A stretch of DNA of 64,000 nt from Allokutzneria sp. A3M-2-11 16 (GTDB lineage Bacteria; Actinomycetota; Actinomycetes; Mycobacteriales; Pseudonocardiaceae): contig NZ_JANAVO010000001.1 of NCBI RefSeq assembly GCF_024213555.1, forward strand, positions 3,596,001 to 3,660,000, read 5' to 3'. The notes below the pieces were generated by a model that did no database searches, was not told the origin of the DNA, and was given only the letters and a program-made list of their open reading frames with translations. Of the stretch, positions 17,075-27,531 are shown piece after piece. Position numbers and translations under genes: made by a program. Each line of letters begins with the position of its first letter. Position 1 is the stretch's first letter.

Positions 17075-18280
17075 TCACCAGTGACCCCGCGCACGCGCGA
17101 GCCTGCCGACCGCCAGAGACATCCTCAGCACCAGTCCGTCGCGCGGGTCGGAGGCGGTGTAGCCGGTCAGCTCGGTGACCCGGCGCAGCCGGTACCGCAC
17201 GGTGTTGGGGTGCACGAACAGCCGCTTCGCGCAGCTCTCCAGCACGCCGCCGACCTCCAGGTAGGCCTCGACCGTCTCCAGCAGCGAGCCGCCGACGTCC
17301 ACCAGCGGCCGGACCACCTTCTCGATCATCTGCCGCTCCGCCTCGGGGTCCCCGGCCAGCGCCCGCTCCGGCAGCAGGTCGGTGGAGCGCACCGGGCGCG
17401 GCGCGTCCGGCCACGCCACCACGGCGCGCAGGCCGGAGAGCGCGTCCGCGGCGCTGCGGTAGGCGTCGGCCAGCGCGACCACGGTGGGGCCCGCGACGAC
17501 CGGTCCCTTGTCGAAGGCGTCGGCCATCCTGGTCAGCACCTCCTGCCCGGCCGGGCTGTCCACCGGTCCGGCCAGCACCACGACCAGGCGGGAGCCCTGC
17601 ACGCTCAACAGCACCGGACGCCCTATGCGCGCCGCGCGGCTGCGCACCTCGTAGACCACGGCGGGCGGGTCGTCGGAGGGGGAGGCGCCGACCAGCACGG
17701 TGGCCTCGGCGGCCGGGTCCCAGCCCAGCGCGGCGGCCCTGGACAGCAGCGACTCCTCGGCGTCGCCACGGACGATGCCGTCGACCATCAGCGCCTCCAG
17801 CCGGGCGTCCCACGCGCCCCGCGCCTCGGCCGCGGCGGCGTAGGAGGTGGCCGCGGCGAAGGCGATCTCCCTGCCGTAGCGCAGCACCGCCTCGGTCAGC
17901 ACCGCCCGCTCCGCGTCGTCGGCGGCCAGCGCGGGCAGCTCCCGCTCCAGGATGTTGATCGCTATCCGCACCAGTTCCACGGTCTGGCGCAGGCTCACCC
18001 AGCGGGAGAAGTCCTTGGGAGCGGCCCGGAAAGCCTCGGCGGTGAGCCGGATCGCCTGCGTCGGGTCGCGCAGCCACTCCACGAAGTTGGCCGCGCCGGT
18101 CTGGATCACCAGCAGCACGCTGGCCCGCTGGTCCGCCGGCAGCCTGCGGAACCAGGGCAGCAGCTGGTCCATCTCGCCGATGCTGGAGGAGGCCAGTCCG
18201 CCGGACGCGCGTTCGAGGGTGCGCAGAGTGGCTGCGGACATCCCGTGCTGCGGCACGTCGTCCTCGGCGGATGCGGTCAT
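17075..18280 (-). CDS. fasR: PucR/CdaR-family transcriptional regulator of fatty acid synthesis (FasR)
   Basis: 401 residues from ATG 18280. The C-terminus carries the PucR helix-turn-helix (HTH_30): SCAKRLFVHPNTVRYRLRRV, then TELTGYTASDPRDGLVLRMS. The middle region is a GGDEF-like CdaR domain and the N-terminus is helical. It stands directly upstream of fabD in the same direction, as FasR does in Streptomyces and Rv2242 in M. tuberculosis. In those systems it activates the fab operon and responds to long-chain acyl-CoA. The role here rests on family and position. Confidence 0.85.
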   Translation of the reverse strand: MTASAEDDVPQHGMSAATLRTLERASGGLASSSIGEMDQLLPWFRRLPADQRASVLLVIQTGAANFVEWLRDPTQAIRLTAEAFRAAPKDFSRWVSLRQTVELVRIAINILERELPALAADDAERAVLTEAVLRYGREIAFAAATSYAAAAEARGAWDARLEALMVDGIVRGDAEESLLSRAAALGWDPAAEATVLVGASPSDDPPAVVYEVRSRAARIGRPVLLSVQGSRLVVVLAGPVDSPAGQEVLTRMADAFDKGPVVAGPTVVALADAYRSAADALSGLRAVVAWPDAPRPVRSTDLLPERALAGDPEAERQMIEKVVRPLVDVGGSLLETVEAYLEVGGVLESCAKRLFVHPNTVRYRLRRVTELTGYTASDPRDGLVLRMSLAVGRLARARGHW

Positions 18281-18337
18281 GGCTTACACAATCGCACGTC
18301 GTCGCCGGGAGAGCCGACAGAGCCCGGGAACGCCGAA

Positions 18338-18363
18338 ACCGCCCGGCGCGTGCGCCAGGCGGT
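18338..18363. repeat. Imperfect hairpin between fasR and the MscS-like gene
   Basis: ACCGCC and GGCGGT flank an inner GCGC/GCGC pair, making a 26-nt hairpin in the 246-nt divergent promoter gap. It could be an operator or a transcript-end structure; nothing shows which. Confidence 0.35.
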
Positions 18364-18526
18364 CTCGGGGTCCCCGGTCCCCACCGGTATGTCCACTCTG
18401 GACGGAGCGGGACGCGGGGGCCAGTGCACTGACCCGATCGGGCTAATGTCGCCGCCGCCGGTTTGCCGGGGGCGATCGCGGGTCCACCAGAACGGGGGGA
18501 CAACCGCAACGATCCCTGGAGGAACC

Positions 18527-19333
18527 ATGGGAGCCGAACTGCGCCAAGGTCTCGCCGACGCGTGGTCGATGATCGCCACCTTCCTGCCCAAGCTGCTGGG
18601 TTTCCTGCTGGTGCTGCTGGTCGGCTGGCTGATCGCCAAAGGACTGTCCAAAGTGGTCGGACTGGTGCTCGGCCGGGCCGGGTTCGGCAGGCTGGTGGAG
18701 AAGGCCGGGCTCGGCCACCTGCTCGCCCGCTCGCGGCTGGACGTCGGTGACCTGATCGTCAAACTGGTCTACTACTTCGTGCTGTTGATCGCGCTGCAGC
18801 TGGCTTTCGGCGCGTTCGGGCCGGGCAACTCGGTGAGCCTGCTGCTCAACGACGTGATCGCCTACCTGCCGCGGATCGTGGTCGCGATCGTGCTCGTGCT
18901 GGTGGCCGCGGCGATCGCCAGGGTGCTGCGCGACCTGCTCGCCACCGCGCTCGGGCCGCGCCCGTTCACCCGCCCGCTGACCACGCTCGCCTACGTGTTC
19001 GTGGTGGCGCTCGGCGTGATCGCGGCGCTCAACCAGCTGGGCATCGCGACCACGGTGACGCTGCCCGTGCTGATCACGATCCTGGCCACCGTCGGCGGAA
19101 TCCTGGTGGTCGGCGTCGGCGGCGGGCTGGTCCGGCCGATGCAGCAGCGGTGGGAGGGCTGGCTGGACCGGCTCCAGACCGAGGCGAGCACGCCGCGGAC
19201 CAGTGCGGCCGTGCAGGACATGCCCACCCCGGCCGCGGGAACGCCGATGCCCGGCGCGGCGGGCGGTGGCACGATGCCGCCCGGTACCCCGCCCCCGTAC
19301 GGCGACGAGCAGCCGCCGCAGAAAAACGGATAA
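18527..19333 (+). CDS. Small mechanosensitive-channel-like protein (conserved TM helix family)
   Basis: 268 residues from ATG 18527 with TGGAGGAACC upstream. The opening includes IATFLPKLLGFLLVLLVGWL, then IAKGLSKVVGLVLGRAGFGR, the TM helix repeat of the CmpX/MscS-related family. At least four hydrophobic segments are present (LPRIVVAIVLVLVAAAIARV, LAYVFVVALGVIAALNQLG). The MscS beta domain is absent and the C-terminus is a Pro/Gly-rich tail (GTMPPGTPPPYGDEQPPQKN). Gating or osmotic function is inferred from the family. The long frame upstream of 18527 is antisense to fasR. Confidence 0.75.
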   Translation: MGAELRQGLADAWSMIATFLPKLLGFLLVLLVGWLIAKGLSKVVGLVLGRAGFGRLVEKAGLGHLLARSRLDVGDLIVKLVYYFVLLIALQLAFGAFGPGNSVSLLLNDVIAYLPRIVVAIVLVLVAAAIARVLRDLLATALGPRPFTRPLTTLAYVFVVALGVIAALNQLGIATTVTLPVLITILATVGGILVVGVGGGLVRPMQQRWEGWLDRLQTEASTPRTSAAVQDMPTPAAGTPMPGAAGGGTMPPGTPPPYGDEQPPQKNG

Positions 19334-19402
19334 GGGCGTCGGAAGTCACGTCCGAGGAATAGCCCCGGTGCGCGAGACTGTTGGACCAGTCACGAAGAAG
19401 TC

Positions 19403-19544
19403 GTGCGCTACCGGGGTCGGTGGAAGTCCGAACCGGCGGTGACGGGGGAGACCCCGAAGCCCGCGACCCGCCAGTAGCCAGCTGGCGGTTGACCTGGTGA
19501 GAGTCCAGGGCCGACGGTGAAAGTCCGGATGGTAGGCAGCGCAC
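19403..19544 (+). ncRNA. FMN riboswitch (RFN element)
   Basis: The conserved RFN core is present: GGAAGTCCGAACCGGCGGT near the 5' side, GGTTGACCTGGTGAGAGTCC in the middle and CCGACGGTGAAAGTCCGGAT near the 3' side. P1 is perfect over 7 bp (GTGCGCT 19403-19409 with AGCGCAC 19538-19544). It lies 81 nt before the start codon of a PnuC-family gene. FMN binding normally lowers expression of riboflavin genes. Its presence strongly supports riboflavin as the transporter's substrate. Confidence 0.93.
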
Positions 19545-19580
19545 GCGCGTGTTGACGGTGTGCGCTGCCCGCATGCCGTC

Positions 19581-19628
19581 CGCCGCGTTGTGCCGCCCCG
19601 GGAACGCAGGGGAGAGGAGAACGCGGTG
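19581..19628 (+). promoter_or_regulatory. Candidate start-codon-sequestering helix of the FMN riboswitch
   Basis: CGCCGCGTT (19581-19589) can pair with AACGCGGTG (19620-19628), nine pairs with one G-U. This would bury the GTG start of ribM and place the ribosome site GGGGAGAGGAG in the loop. In addition GTGCGCTGC (19560-19568) is a perfect complement of the 3' strand of P1 (GCAGCGCAC 19536-19544), so it could compete with P1. Translational control is inferred; no U-rich terminator is seen. Confidence 0.5.
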
Positions 19629-20261
19629 GACGTGCTGGTCACACAGAGCCTCACGTTGTTCGGGCAGAAGGTCTCCTACGCCGAGCTGATTGGTCAGCTG
19701 TGCGCGCTCGCGGTGGTCTTCCTGGCCCAGCGCCGCACGCTCTGGACCTGGCCGGTGCAGGTCGGCGCGACCGTGCTGCTGTACGCCGTCTACGTCTCCG
19801 CGAACCTCGGTGGCCTGGCGACCCGCCAGGTGGTCATCTTCGCGATCTCGCTCTACGGCTGGTGGGCGTGGACGCGCAGGCAGGACCCGGTGTTCGGGGT
19901 CGTGGTGCGCAGGGGGACCGGGATTGAACGCCTGGCACTGGTCGGCGCGATGGTGCTGGGCACCGTGGCGTTCGCGCTCACCCTGGACGCGTTGAACGCG
20001 TCGTGGGCGCCGTGGCCGGACGCGTGGATCTTCGTCGGCACGGTGGTCGCGTTCGCCGCGCAGGGCCGGGGGCTGGTGGAGTTCTGGGTGGTGTGGCTGG
20101 CCGTCGACGCAGTCGGAGTGCCGTTGCAGATCGCTTCTGGGCTCTACTTCTCGGCAGCGGTCTACGTGGTCTTCGCGGTTCTGGTGGTGCGCGGTCTGCT
20201 CGACTGGGTGCGAACGGCTGACCGCCAGCGAGTAAACGACACTGCGCTGAACGGTTCTTGA
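19626..20261 (+). CDS. ribM: Riboflavin transporter RibM/PnuX (PnuC family)
   Basis: 211 residues from GTG 19626 preceded by GGGGAGAGGAG. It is a polytopic protein with about seven hydrophobic segments and PnuC-family signatures such as VFLAQRRTLWTWPVQVGATV, LYGWWAWTR and VVWLAVDAVGVPLQIASGLY. PnuC proteins move nicotinamide riboside. The RibM/PnuX branch of corynebacteria and streptomycetes moves riboflavin and is controlled by an FMN riboswitch, as here. No riboflavin biosynthesis gene is nearby. Confidence 0.88.
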   Translation: MDVLVTQSLTLFGQKVSYAELIGQLCALAVVFLAQRRTLWTWPVQVGATVLLYAVYVSANLGGLATRQVVIFAISLYGWWAWTRRQDPVFGVVVRRGTGIERLALVGAMVLGTVAFALTLDALNASWAPWPDAWIFVGTVVAFAAQGRGLVEFWVVWLAVDAVGVPLQIASGLYFSAAVYVVFAVLVVRGLLDWVRTADRQRVNDTALNGS

Positions 20262-20293
20262 CCTGCTCTAAGCGGCGAGTGAGAGTCCAGTTC

Positions 20294-21592
20294 GTGACTT
20301 CTCGCCGGATGACCGTCCTGGCCGCGCTCGTCGTCGGCCTGGGCGCTTCGCTAGCCGTGCCCGCCGCCGCGAGTGCGCCACCCTTGAAGACGCCGTTCGA
20401 GGCGTCCAACGGCAAGGCGTGGACGACCTTGCCCGAAGAAGCCGCCTTCCTCGGGAAGGTCGCCGCGGGCTCGCGTCGCGTCAAGATCGACCAGATCGGC
20501 TCGACCGTGCAGGGCCGCCCGCTCCAGCTCGTGCAGATCGCCGAGCCGGGGCCACGCCCCGCGCCCGCCGTTGCCGCTGGTTCGGTCGTGCTGTTCATCT
20601 GCTCGCAGCACGGCGACGAGCCCGCCGGGCGCGAAGGCTGCCTCAGCCGCATCCGTGACCTGGCGTTCTCCCGCGACGCGGAGATCGTCCGGATGCTGCG
20701 CAGTACCACGGTGCTCTTCCTGCCGACCGCCAATCCCGACGGGCGCGTGGCGGACACCAGGGGCAACGCCGACGGTGTCGACATCAACCGCGACCACATC
20801 GCCCTGGCGACTCCGGAAGCGCGCGCGATGGCGAAGGTCTTCAAGGACTACAAACCCGACGTCGTCCACGATCTGCACGAGTACGGCACGACTCCGCCGT
20901 ACTACAACAAGGATGTGACGTGGTTGTGGCCGCGCAACCTCAACGTCGCCGACCGCGTGCACGACGAGTCGGAGAAGCTGTCGCGGGACTACGCCAAGGT
21001 CGCGGTGGAGAGCGCCGGGCACACGAGCGGTGTCTACGGCATCTGGACCGACCCGAACACCGGTGAGCCGATCAAGCAGACCGCCGGTGACGGGCAGGAA
21101 CGCATTCTGCGCAACACTTCCGGGCTCAAGCACGCGGTGGGCATGCTGCTCGAATCGGCCGTTGATCCCAAGAACGACGCAGAGAAGGCAGATCCGGTGC
21201 TCAACGCGCGTCGGCGAGTGCACTCGCACCTCGTCTCCGTCAACGGCACGCTGAAGATGGCGCGCGAGCGCCGCGCGCAGATCGAGCTGGCCACCACGCT
21301 CAGCCGCAACCTGGAACCCTTCAAGCGCAAGCCGATCTACTTCGGTGGCGCGGACAACCAGCCCGCGAAGCCGGAAGAGGTGCTGAGCACGCCGCCGTGC
21401 GGTTACCGGCTCACCGCGCCGCAGTTCCAGCAGGTGCGGCAGACGCTGGAACTGCACGACGTGCACAGCTGGTCGGTGGGCGACGCGCCGTTCGTGCCAC
21501 TGGCGCAACAGGCGCGCGGGCTCATTCCCTTGCTGCTTGACGCGAAAGGCCAGTACAGGATCACCACCGCGGAGCGCGTGGGTACTTGCTGA
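20294..21592 (+). CDS. Secreted M14-type metallopeptidase
   Basis: 432 residues from GTG 20294, with GAGAG 8 nt upstream; GTG 20279 and ATG 20309 are alternatives. A signal peptide (RRMTVLAALVVGLGASLAVP) ends near AAASA. Zinc ligands of the M14 fold are visible: ICSQHGDEPAGREG (His, Glu) and HDLHEYG (third His), with NPDGR and VDINRDH matching the substrate-binding Asn-Arg region. It resembles the succinylglutamate desuccinylase/carboxypeptidase side of M14 rather than the two carboxypeptidases at 32.6-35.2 kb. The substrate is unknown, probably peptides outside the cell. Confidence 0.8.
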   Translation: MTSRRMTVLAALVVGLGASLAVPAAASAPPLKTPFEASNGKAWTTLPEEAAFLGKVAAGSRRVKIDQIGSTVQGRPLQLVQIAEPGPRPAPAVAAGSVVLFICSQHGDEPAGREGCLSRIRDLAFSRDAEIVRMLRSTTVLFLPTANPDGRVADTRGNADGVDINRDHIALATPEARAMAKVFKDYKPDVVHDLHEYGTTPPYYNKDVTWLWPRNLNVADRVHDESEKLSRDYAKVAVESAGHTSGVYGIWTDPNTGEPIKQTAGDGQERILRNTSGLKHAVGMLLESAVDPKNDAEKADPVLNARRRVHSHLVSVNGTLKMARERRAQIELATTLSRNLEPFKRKPIYFGGADNQPAKPEEVLSTPPCGYRLTAPQFQQVRQTLELHDVHSWSVGDAPFVPLAQQARGLIPLLLDAKGQYRITTAERVGTC

Positions 21593-21659
21593 TGTTCCTG
21601 TGCCGCAACGGTCATCGCACCGTGTTTCTGGGTGCGGTGGATGCGGGCATCATGGGGAC

Positions 21660-23255
<1,596 letters not shown>

Positions 23256-23265
23256 CCCAGCCCGG

Positions 23266-23326
23266 TTGCGTACCCAATGTGGCATTGGTTACGTCTGACG
23301 AAACAAATGCCACATTGGGTACGCAA
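23266..23326. repeat. Nested long palindrome between aceB and aceE
   Basis: Arms of 21 nt are perfect inverted copies (23266-23286 and 23306-23326, beginning TTGCGTACCCAATG) around a 19-nt loop. The left arm and adjoining loop also contain a local palindrome CCAATG-TGG-CATTGG. It starts 11 nt past the aceB stop and precedes a second hairpin. It could act as RNA terminator or as a protein-binding palindrome. Confidence 0.8.
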
Positions 23327-23331
23327 GCGCA

Positions 23332-23365
23332 CGAAGGCGCCCCACCGGTTGGTGGGGCGCCTTCG
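23332..23365. terminator. Bidirectional terminator between aceB and aceE
   Basis: A perfect 15-bp stem, CGAAGGCGCCCCACC and GGTGGGGCGCCTTCG, closes a GGTT loop. It lies 15 nt past the aceE stop and about 77 nt past the aceB stop, in a convergent gap, so it can end both transcripts. Confidence 0.8.
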
Positions 23366-23379
23366 AGTAGGGCGGAGAG

Positions 23380-26151
23380 CTAGGCGACGCCGGAGTCCGA
23401 GGTCTGCGGGCCCGCGGCCTGGACGTCGTCGATGCGGTACTTGCGCGCCGCCTCGACGACCTTGGACTGCTCGACCTCTCCGCGCCTCGCCAGCGCGGCC
23501 AGCGTGGCGACCACGATCGACTCGGCGTCCACCAGGAAGTGGCGACGAGCCGCCGGGCGGGTGTCGGAGAACCCGAAACCGTCGGTGCCGAGGGTGACCA
23601 TCTCGCCGGGCACGTACGGCCGGATCAGGTCCGGGACCGCGCGCATCCAGTCCGACACCGCCACCACGGGGCCGGGCGCGTCCGCGAGCACGCGGCTCAC
23701 GTACGGCACGCGCGGCGGCACGTCGGGCTGCAGCAGGTTCTGCTTGTCGATCTCCACGGCCTCGCGGCGCAGCTCCGACCAGGAGGTCGCCGACCAGACG
23801 TCGGCCTGCACCCCCCACTCCTCGGCGAGCAGCTCCTGCGCCTTGAGCGCCCACGGCATCGCCACACCGGAGGTGAGGACCTGCGCCTTGGGGCCGGAGC
23901 CCTCCGGAGCGGACCGGAACTTGTAGAGGCCCTTCAGCAGGCCGTCCACGTCCAGGTTCTCCGGCTCGGCCGGCTGCACGTAGGGGTCGTTGTAGATCGT
24001 CAGGTAGTACATGACCGACTCGGCGTTCTCGCCGTACATCCGGCGGAGACCGTCCTTGACGATGTGCGCCACTTCGAACGACCACGCCGGGTCGTAGGCG
24101 ATGACCGCGGGGTTGGTGTGCGCCAACAGGATCGAGTGGCCGTCGTTGTGCTGCAGGCCCTCACCGGTCAGCGTGGTGCGACCCGCGGTGGCGCCCAGCA
24201 CGAAGCCGCGCGCCATCTGGTCGGCGGCGGCCCAGAACGCGTCGCCCGTCCGCTGGAACCCGAACATCGAGTAGAAGATGTAGACCGGGATCATCGGCTC
24301 GCCGTGCGTGGCGTAGGAGGTGCCCGCCGCCGTGAACGACGCGACCGAACCGGCCTCGTTGATGCCCTCGTGCAGGATCTGGCCCTGCTCGCTCTCCTTG
24401 TAGGACAGCATCAGCTTGGCGTCGACCGAGGTGTAGAGCTGGCCGTTCGGGTTGTAGATCTTCTGCGTGGGGAACATCGAGTCCACGCCGAAGGTCCGCG
24501 CCTCGTCCGGGATGATCGGCACCAGCCGCGAGCCGATCTCCGGGTCCTTGGCCAGGTCCTTGAGCAGCCGGACGAACGCCATCGTGGTGGCGACCTCCTG
24601 CTTGCCCGACCCGCGCTTGAGCACGTCGTAGACCTTGTCACCGGGCAGCACCAGCGGCGTGCCCTTGACCCGCCGCTCCGGCGAGAACCCGCCGAGCTGG
24701 CGGCGCCGCTCCAGCAGGTACTGGATCTCCGGCGCGTCGTTGCCGGGGTGGTAGTACGGCGGCAGGTACGGGTCGCGCTCCAGCTCCTCGTCGGTGATCG
24801 GGATGCGCTGGAGGTCGCGGAACAGCTTGAGGTCGTTGAGCTTCTTCATCTGGTGCGTGGCGTTGCGCGCCTCGAACTGCGGGCCGAGCCCGTAGCCCTT
24901 GATCGTCTTCGCCAGGATCACCGTGGGCTGGCCGTTGCCCTCGGTGGCCGCCTTGTACGCCGCGTAGACCTTGCGGTAGTCGTGCCCGCCGCGCTTGAGG
25001 TTCCAGATCTCCTCGTCGGTCAGCGGCTGCACCAGCTCCTTGGTGCGCGGGTCGCGGCCGAAGAAGTGCTCGCGCACGTAGGCGCCGTCATTGGCCTTGT
25101 ACGTCTGGTAGTCGCCGTCCGGCGTGCTGTTCATCAGGTTGACCAGCGCGCCCTGCTTGTCGGCGTGCAGCAGCGAGTCCCACTCGCGGCCCCAGATCAC
25201 CTTGATGACGTTCCAGCCCGCGCCGCGGAAGAACGACTCCAGCTCCTGGATGATCTTGCCGTTGCCGCGCACCGGGCCGTCGAGCCGCTGCAGGTTGCAG
25301 TTGATCACGAAGGTCAGGTTGTCCAGGCCCTCGGCCGCGGCCACGTGCACCAGGCCGCGCGACTCCGGCTCGTCCATCTCGCCGTCGCCGAGGAAGGCCC
25401 ACACCCGCTGCTGCGAGGTGTCCTTGATACCGCGGTTGTGCAGGTAGCGGTTGAAGCGCGCCTGGTAGATGGCGTTCATCGGGCCGAGGCCCATGGACAC
25501 CGTCGGGAACTCCCAGAAGTCCTGCATCAGCCGGGGGTGCGGGTAGGACGGCAGCCCGTGGCCCGCCCCGCCGTGCGAGAACTCCTGCCGGAAGCCGTCG
25601 AGCTGCTCGGCGGAGAGCCTGCCCTCCAGGAACGCCCTGGCGTAGATGCCGGGGGAGGCGTGGCCCTGGATGAAGACCTGGTCGCCGCCGCCGGGGTGAT
25701 CCTTGCCACGGAAGAACCAGTTGAAGCCGACCTCGTAGAGCGCGGCCGAGGAGCCGTAGGTGGAGATGTGCCCGCCGACGCCGACGCCGGGGCGCTGCGC
25801 GCGGTGCACCATGATCGCGGCGTTCCAGCGGATCCACGCCCGGTAGCGGCGCTCGGTCTCCTCGTCGCCGGGGAACCACGGCTCGCGCTCGGTCGGGATG
25901 GTGTTGACGTAGTCGGTGCTGGTGAGCGACGGGATGCCGACGTGGTTCTCCCGCGCCCGCTCCAGCAGACGCAGCATCAGGTACCGCGCACGCTGCTGAC
26001 CAGCGCCTTCGAGGACTGAGTCGAAGGACTCAAGCCATTCGGCGGTCTCCTCCGGGTCGATGTCCGGGAGGTGCGCGGCCAGTCCGTCGCGGATGACGCG
26101 CACCCGCTCGGGGGCGCCCACGCCGGAAGAGCCGGTGTTGTGCGGGGCCAA
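23380..26151 (-). CDS. aceE: Pyruvate dehydrogenase E1 component, homodimeric
   Basis: About 923 residues. TTG 26151 is preferred as start because an ideal AGGAG lies 6 nt upstream; GTG 26184 in frame would add 11 residues. The enzyme decarboxylates pyruvate with thiamine diphosphate and passes the acetyl group to E2. The TPP motif is [12 protein letters not shown] followed by the Asn in [33 protein letters not shown] is the conserved N-terminal region. Other marks are [18 protein letters not shown] and [17 protein letters not shown]-like segments. No E2 or E3 gene is nearby, which is usual in actinobacteria. Confidence 0.95.
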   Translation of the reverse strand: MAPHNTGSSGVGAPERVRVIRDGLAAHLPDIDPEETAEWLESFDSVLEGAGQQRARYLMLRLLERARENHVGIPSLTSTDYVNTIPTEREPWFPGDEETERRYRAWIRWNAAIMVHRAQRPGVGVGGHISTYGSSAALYEVGFNWFFRGKDHPGGGDQVFIQGHASPGIYARAFLEGRLSAEQLDGFRQEFSHGGAGHGLPSYPHPRLMQDFWEFPTVSMGLGPMNAIYQARFNRYLHNRGIKDTSQQRVWAFLGDGEMDEPESRGLVHVAAAEGLDNLTFVINCNLQRLDGPVRGNGKIIQELESFFRGAGWNVIKVIWGREWDSLLHADKQGALVNLMNSTPDGDYQTYKANDGAYVREHFFGRDPRTKELVQPLTDEEIWNLKRGGHDYRKVYAAYKAATEGNGQPTVILAKTIKGYGLGPQFEARNATHQMKKLNDLKLFRDLQRIPITDEELERDPYLPPYYHPGNDAPEIQYLLERRRQLGGFSPERRVKGTPLVLPGDKVYDVLKRGSGKQEVATTMAFVRLLKDLAKDPEIGSRLVPIIPDEARTFGVDSMFPTQKIYNPNGQLYTSVDAKLMLSYKESEQGQILHEGINEAGSVASFTAAGTSYATHGEPMIPVYIFYSMFGFQRTGDAFWAAADQMARGFVLGATAGRTTLTGEGLQHNDGHSILLAHTNPAVIAYDPAWSFEVAHIVKDGLRRMYGENAESVMYYLTIYNDPYVQPAEPENLDVDGLLKGLYKFRSAPEGSGPKAQVLTSGVAMPWALKAQELLAEEWGVQADVWSATSWSELRREAVEIDKQNLLQPDVPPRVPYVSRVLADAPGPVVAVSDWMRAVPDLIRPYVPGEMVTLGTDGFGFSDTRPAARRHFLVDAESIVVATLAALARRGEVEQSKVVEAARKYRIDDVQAAGPQTSDSGVA

Positions 26152-26435
26152 GGGTTCTCCTCGCCTGCTGCTCGTGGTGTTCACTCGATCCTGGTGGTTA
26201 CCCGTCTATCCTCCCCCACGCTCGCGTGTGCGCGCACGCGTGGGAGTGCTACTCGCCGGTAACTGTCAATCAACCGATCGAGGCATGCCTGAACGGAACC
26301 GTTACGGCGTGTCCCGGTGTGGGCGGTTGCGGAACCGGGCATGTCCGGTGTTCGCTAACCGCGATTGAATTCACATCGAGGAGCGGCGGTCCACCAGGGG
26401 TCGCCGCCTCAGCGTAGTTGGAGGAGTGAGAAGCC

Positions 26436-26867
26436 GTGGTCGCCGCGGAAGACGCCGGCAAGGTCGGCGTCGCCGAGAAGCTCGGGATCGAACCGAGCAC
26501 TGTCGTCCAGGAACTCGGCTGGGACGAGGACGTCGACGACGACCTCCGTGCCGAGGTCGAGGAGCGTTGCGGGAGCGAGCTGCTCGACGAGGACGCGCAG
26601 GAGGTGGTCGACGTCGTGCTGATGTGGTGGCGAGAGGACGACGGCGATCTCACCGACGATCTGGTCGACGCGATGACCCCGCTGGCCGACGAGGGTGTGA
26701 TCTGGCTGCTCACACCGAAGCAGGGCCGGAGCGGGCACGTGGAGCCGGCCGACATCGCGGAGGCGGCGCAGACGGCGGGGCTCTCCCAGACCTCGAACAT
26801 CAGCGCGGCCGAGGACTGGCTGGGCACCCGCCTGGTCACCTCGCGCTCGGCCAAGTCCAAGCGCTGA
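26436..26867 (+). CDS. DUF3052 family protein
   Basis: 143 residues from GTG 26436, with GGAGGAGTGAG upstream. AAEDAGKVGVAEKLGIEPST, VVQELGWDEDVDDDLRAEVE and DGVIWLLTPKQGR-like DEGVIWLLTPKQGRSGHVEP identify DUF3052, a conserved actinobacterial family of unknown function (Rv2239c type). It is acidic, with no signal or membrane segment. It lies between aceE and ahpE as in mycobacteria. The 250-nt divergent gap before it holds a perfect 10-bp palindrome AGGCATGCCT at 26281 and no recognised RNA. Confidence 0.85.
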   Translation: MVAAEDAGKVGVAEKLGIEPSTVVQELGWDEDVDDDLRAEVEERCGSELLDEDAQEVVDVVLMWWREDDGDLTDDLVDAMTPLADEGVIWLLTPKQGRSGHVEPADIAEAAQTAGLSQTSNISAAEDWLGTRLVTSRSAKSKR

Positions 26868-26940
26868 GACCCGATCTCCCGACGGGCTAGGCTGCACGCA
26901 GCACGAGAGCGCGCAGCCTAGACCCAGGAGAGTGCCCGAG

Positions 26941-27408
26941 ATGTCGCTTGAGGTCGGTAACGAGGCCCCGGACTTCACGCTCCCCGACGTGAACAAGGAG
27001 CAGGTCACCCTGTCCTCGTTCCGCGGTGAGAAGAACGTCCTGCTCGTCTTCTACCCGTTCGCGTTCAGCGGGATCTGCACCGGCGAGCTGTGCCAGGTGC
27101 GCGACGAGCTCGCGGACTACCAGAACGACGACGTGCAGGTCATCGGCGTGTCCGTGGACACCCCGTTCTCGCTGAAGGCCTGGGCGGCGCAGGAGGGCTA
27201 CGCCTTCCCGCTGCTGTCGGACTTCTGGCCGCACGGTGAGGTCGCCAAGGCCTACGGCGTGTTCAACGACGGCGCCGGGTTCGCTCTGCGCGGCACGTTC
27301 CTCGTCGACAAGCAGGGCGTCGTCCGCTTCGCCGAGGTCAACGCGCCCGGCGAGGCGCGCGACCAGTCCGGCTGGAAGCAGGCCGTCAAGGCGGTTGTCA
27401 CCGCCTAG
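26941..27408 (+). CDS. ahpE: Peroxiredoxin AhpE
   Basis: 155 residues from ATG 26941 (AGGAGAG 9 nt upstream; GTG 26932 is too close to it). It reduces peroxides. The peroxidatic Cys is C46 in FYPFAFSGICTGELCQVRDE; a second Cys at C51 could act as resolving Cys. VIGVSVDTPFSLKAWAAQEG, FPLLSDFWPHGEVAKAYGVF and RGTFLVDKQGVVRFAEVN fit the AhpE subfamily. In mycobacteria AhpE is described as one-Cys, so C51 is worth noting. It sits next to DUF3052, as Rv2238c does beside Rv2239c. Confidence 0.9.
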   Translation: MSLEVGNEAPDFTLPDVNKEQVTLSSFRGEKNVLLVFYPFAFSGICTGELCQVRDELADYQNDDVQVIGVSVDTPFSLKAWAAQEGYAFPLLSDFWPHGEVAKAYGVFNDGAGFALRGTFLVDKQGVVRFAEVNAPGEARDQSGWKQAVKAVVTA

Positions 27409-27448
27409 TACTCTCGCTCGCGGTGGCCGGTCCGGTCACCGCGAGTCG

Positions 27449-27520
27449 GGGCGCATAGCTCAGTGGTAGAGCACTCGCCTTACACGCGAGTGGTCGTAGG
27501 TTCGAAACCTACTGCGCCCA
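27449..27520 (+). tRNA. tRNA-Val (anticodon TAC)
   Basis: A 72-nt cloverleaf. Acceptor GGGCGCA pairs with TGCGCCC, the D arm has AGCTCAGTGGTAGAGC, the anticodon arm is CTCGC-CTTACAC-GCGAG with anticodon TAC, and the T arm is GTAGG-TTCGAAA-CCTAC. The discriminator is A and CCA is not encoded. Confidence 0.97.
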
Positions 27521-27531
27521 CCGATTCCGCC

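Noticed and set aside
17057-18526. Long plus-strand frame running antisense through fasR into the MscS-like gene
   Set aside because: Only the part from ATG 18527 has a ribosome site and sensible protein. The rest is antisense to fasR.
19334-19625. Cobalamin or thiamine riboswitch before the PnuC-family gene
   Set aside because: The GACGGTGAAAGTCCGGATGG core and the P1 arrangement are those of the FMN class.
23266-23365. CRISPR or transposon end
   Set aside because: There are only two different hairpins, no repeat-spacer series, no target duplication and no transposase nearby.
27449-27520. tRNA-Val as an integration site for the following accessory block
   Set aside because: I could not find a second copy of the tRNA 3' end downstream in the window, nor an integrase gene.
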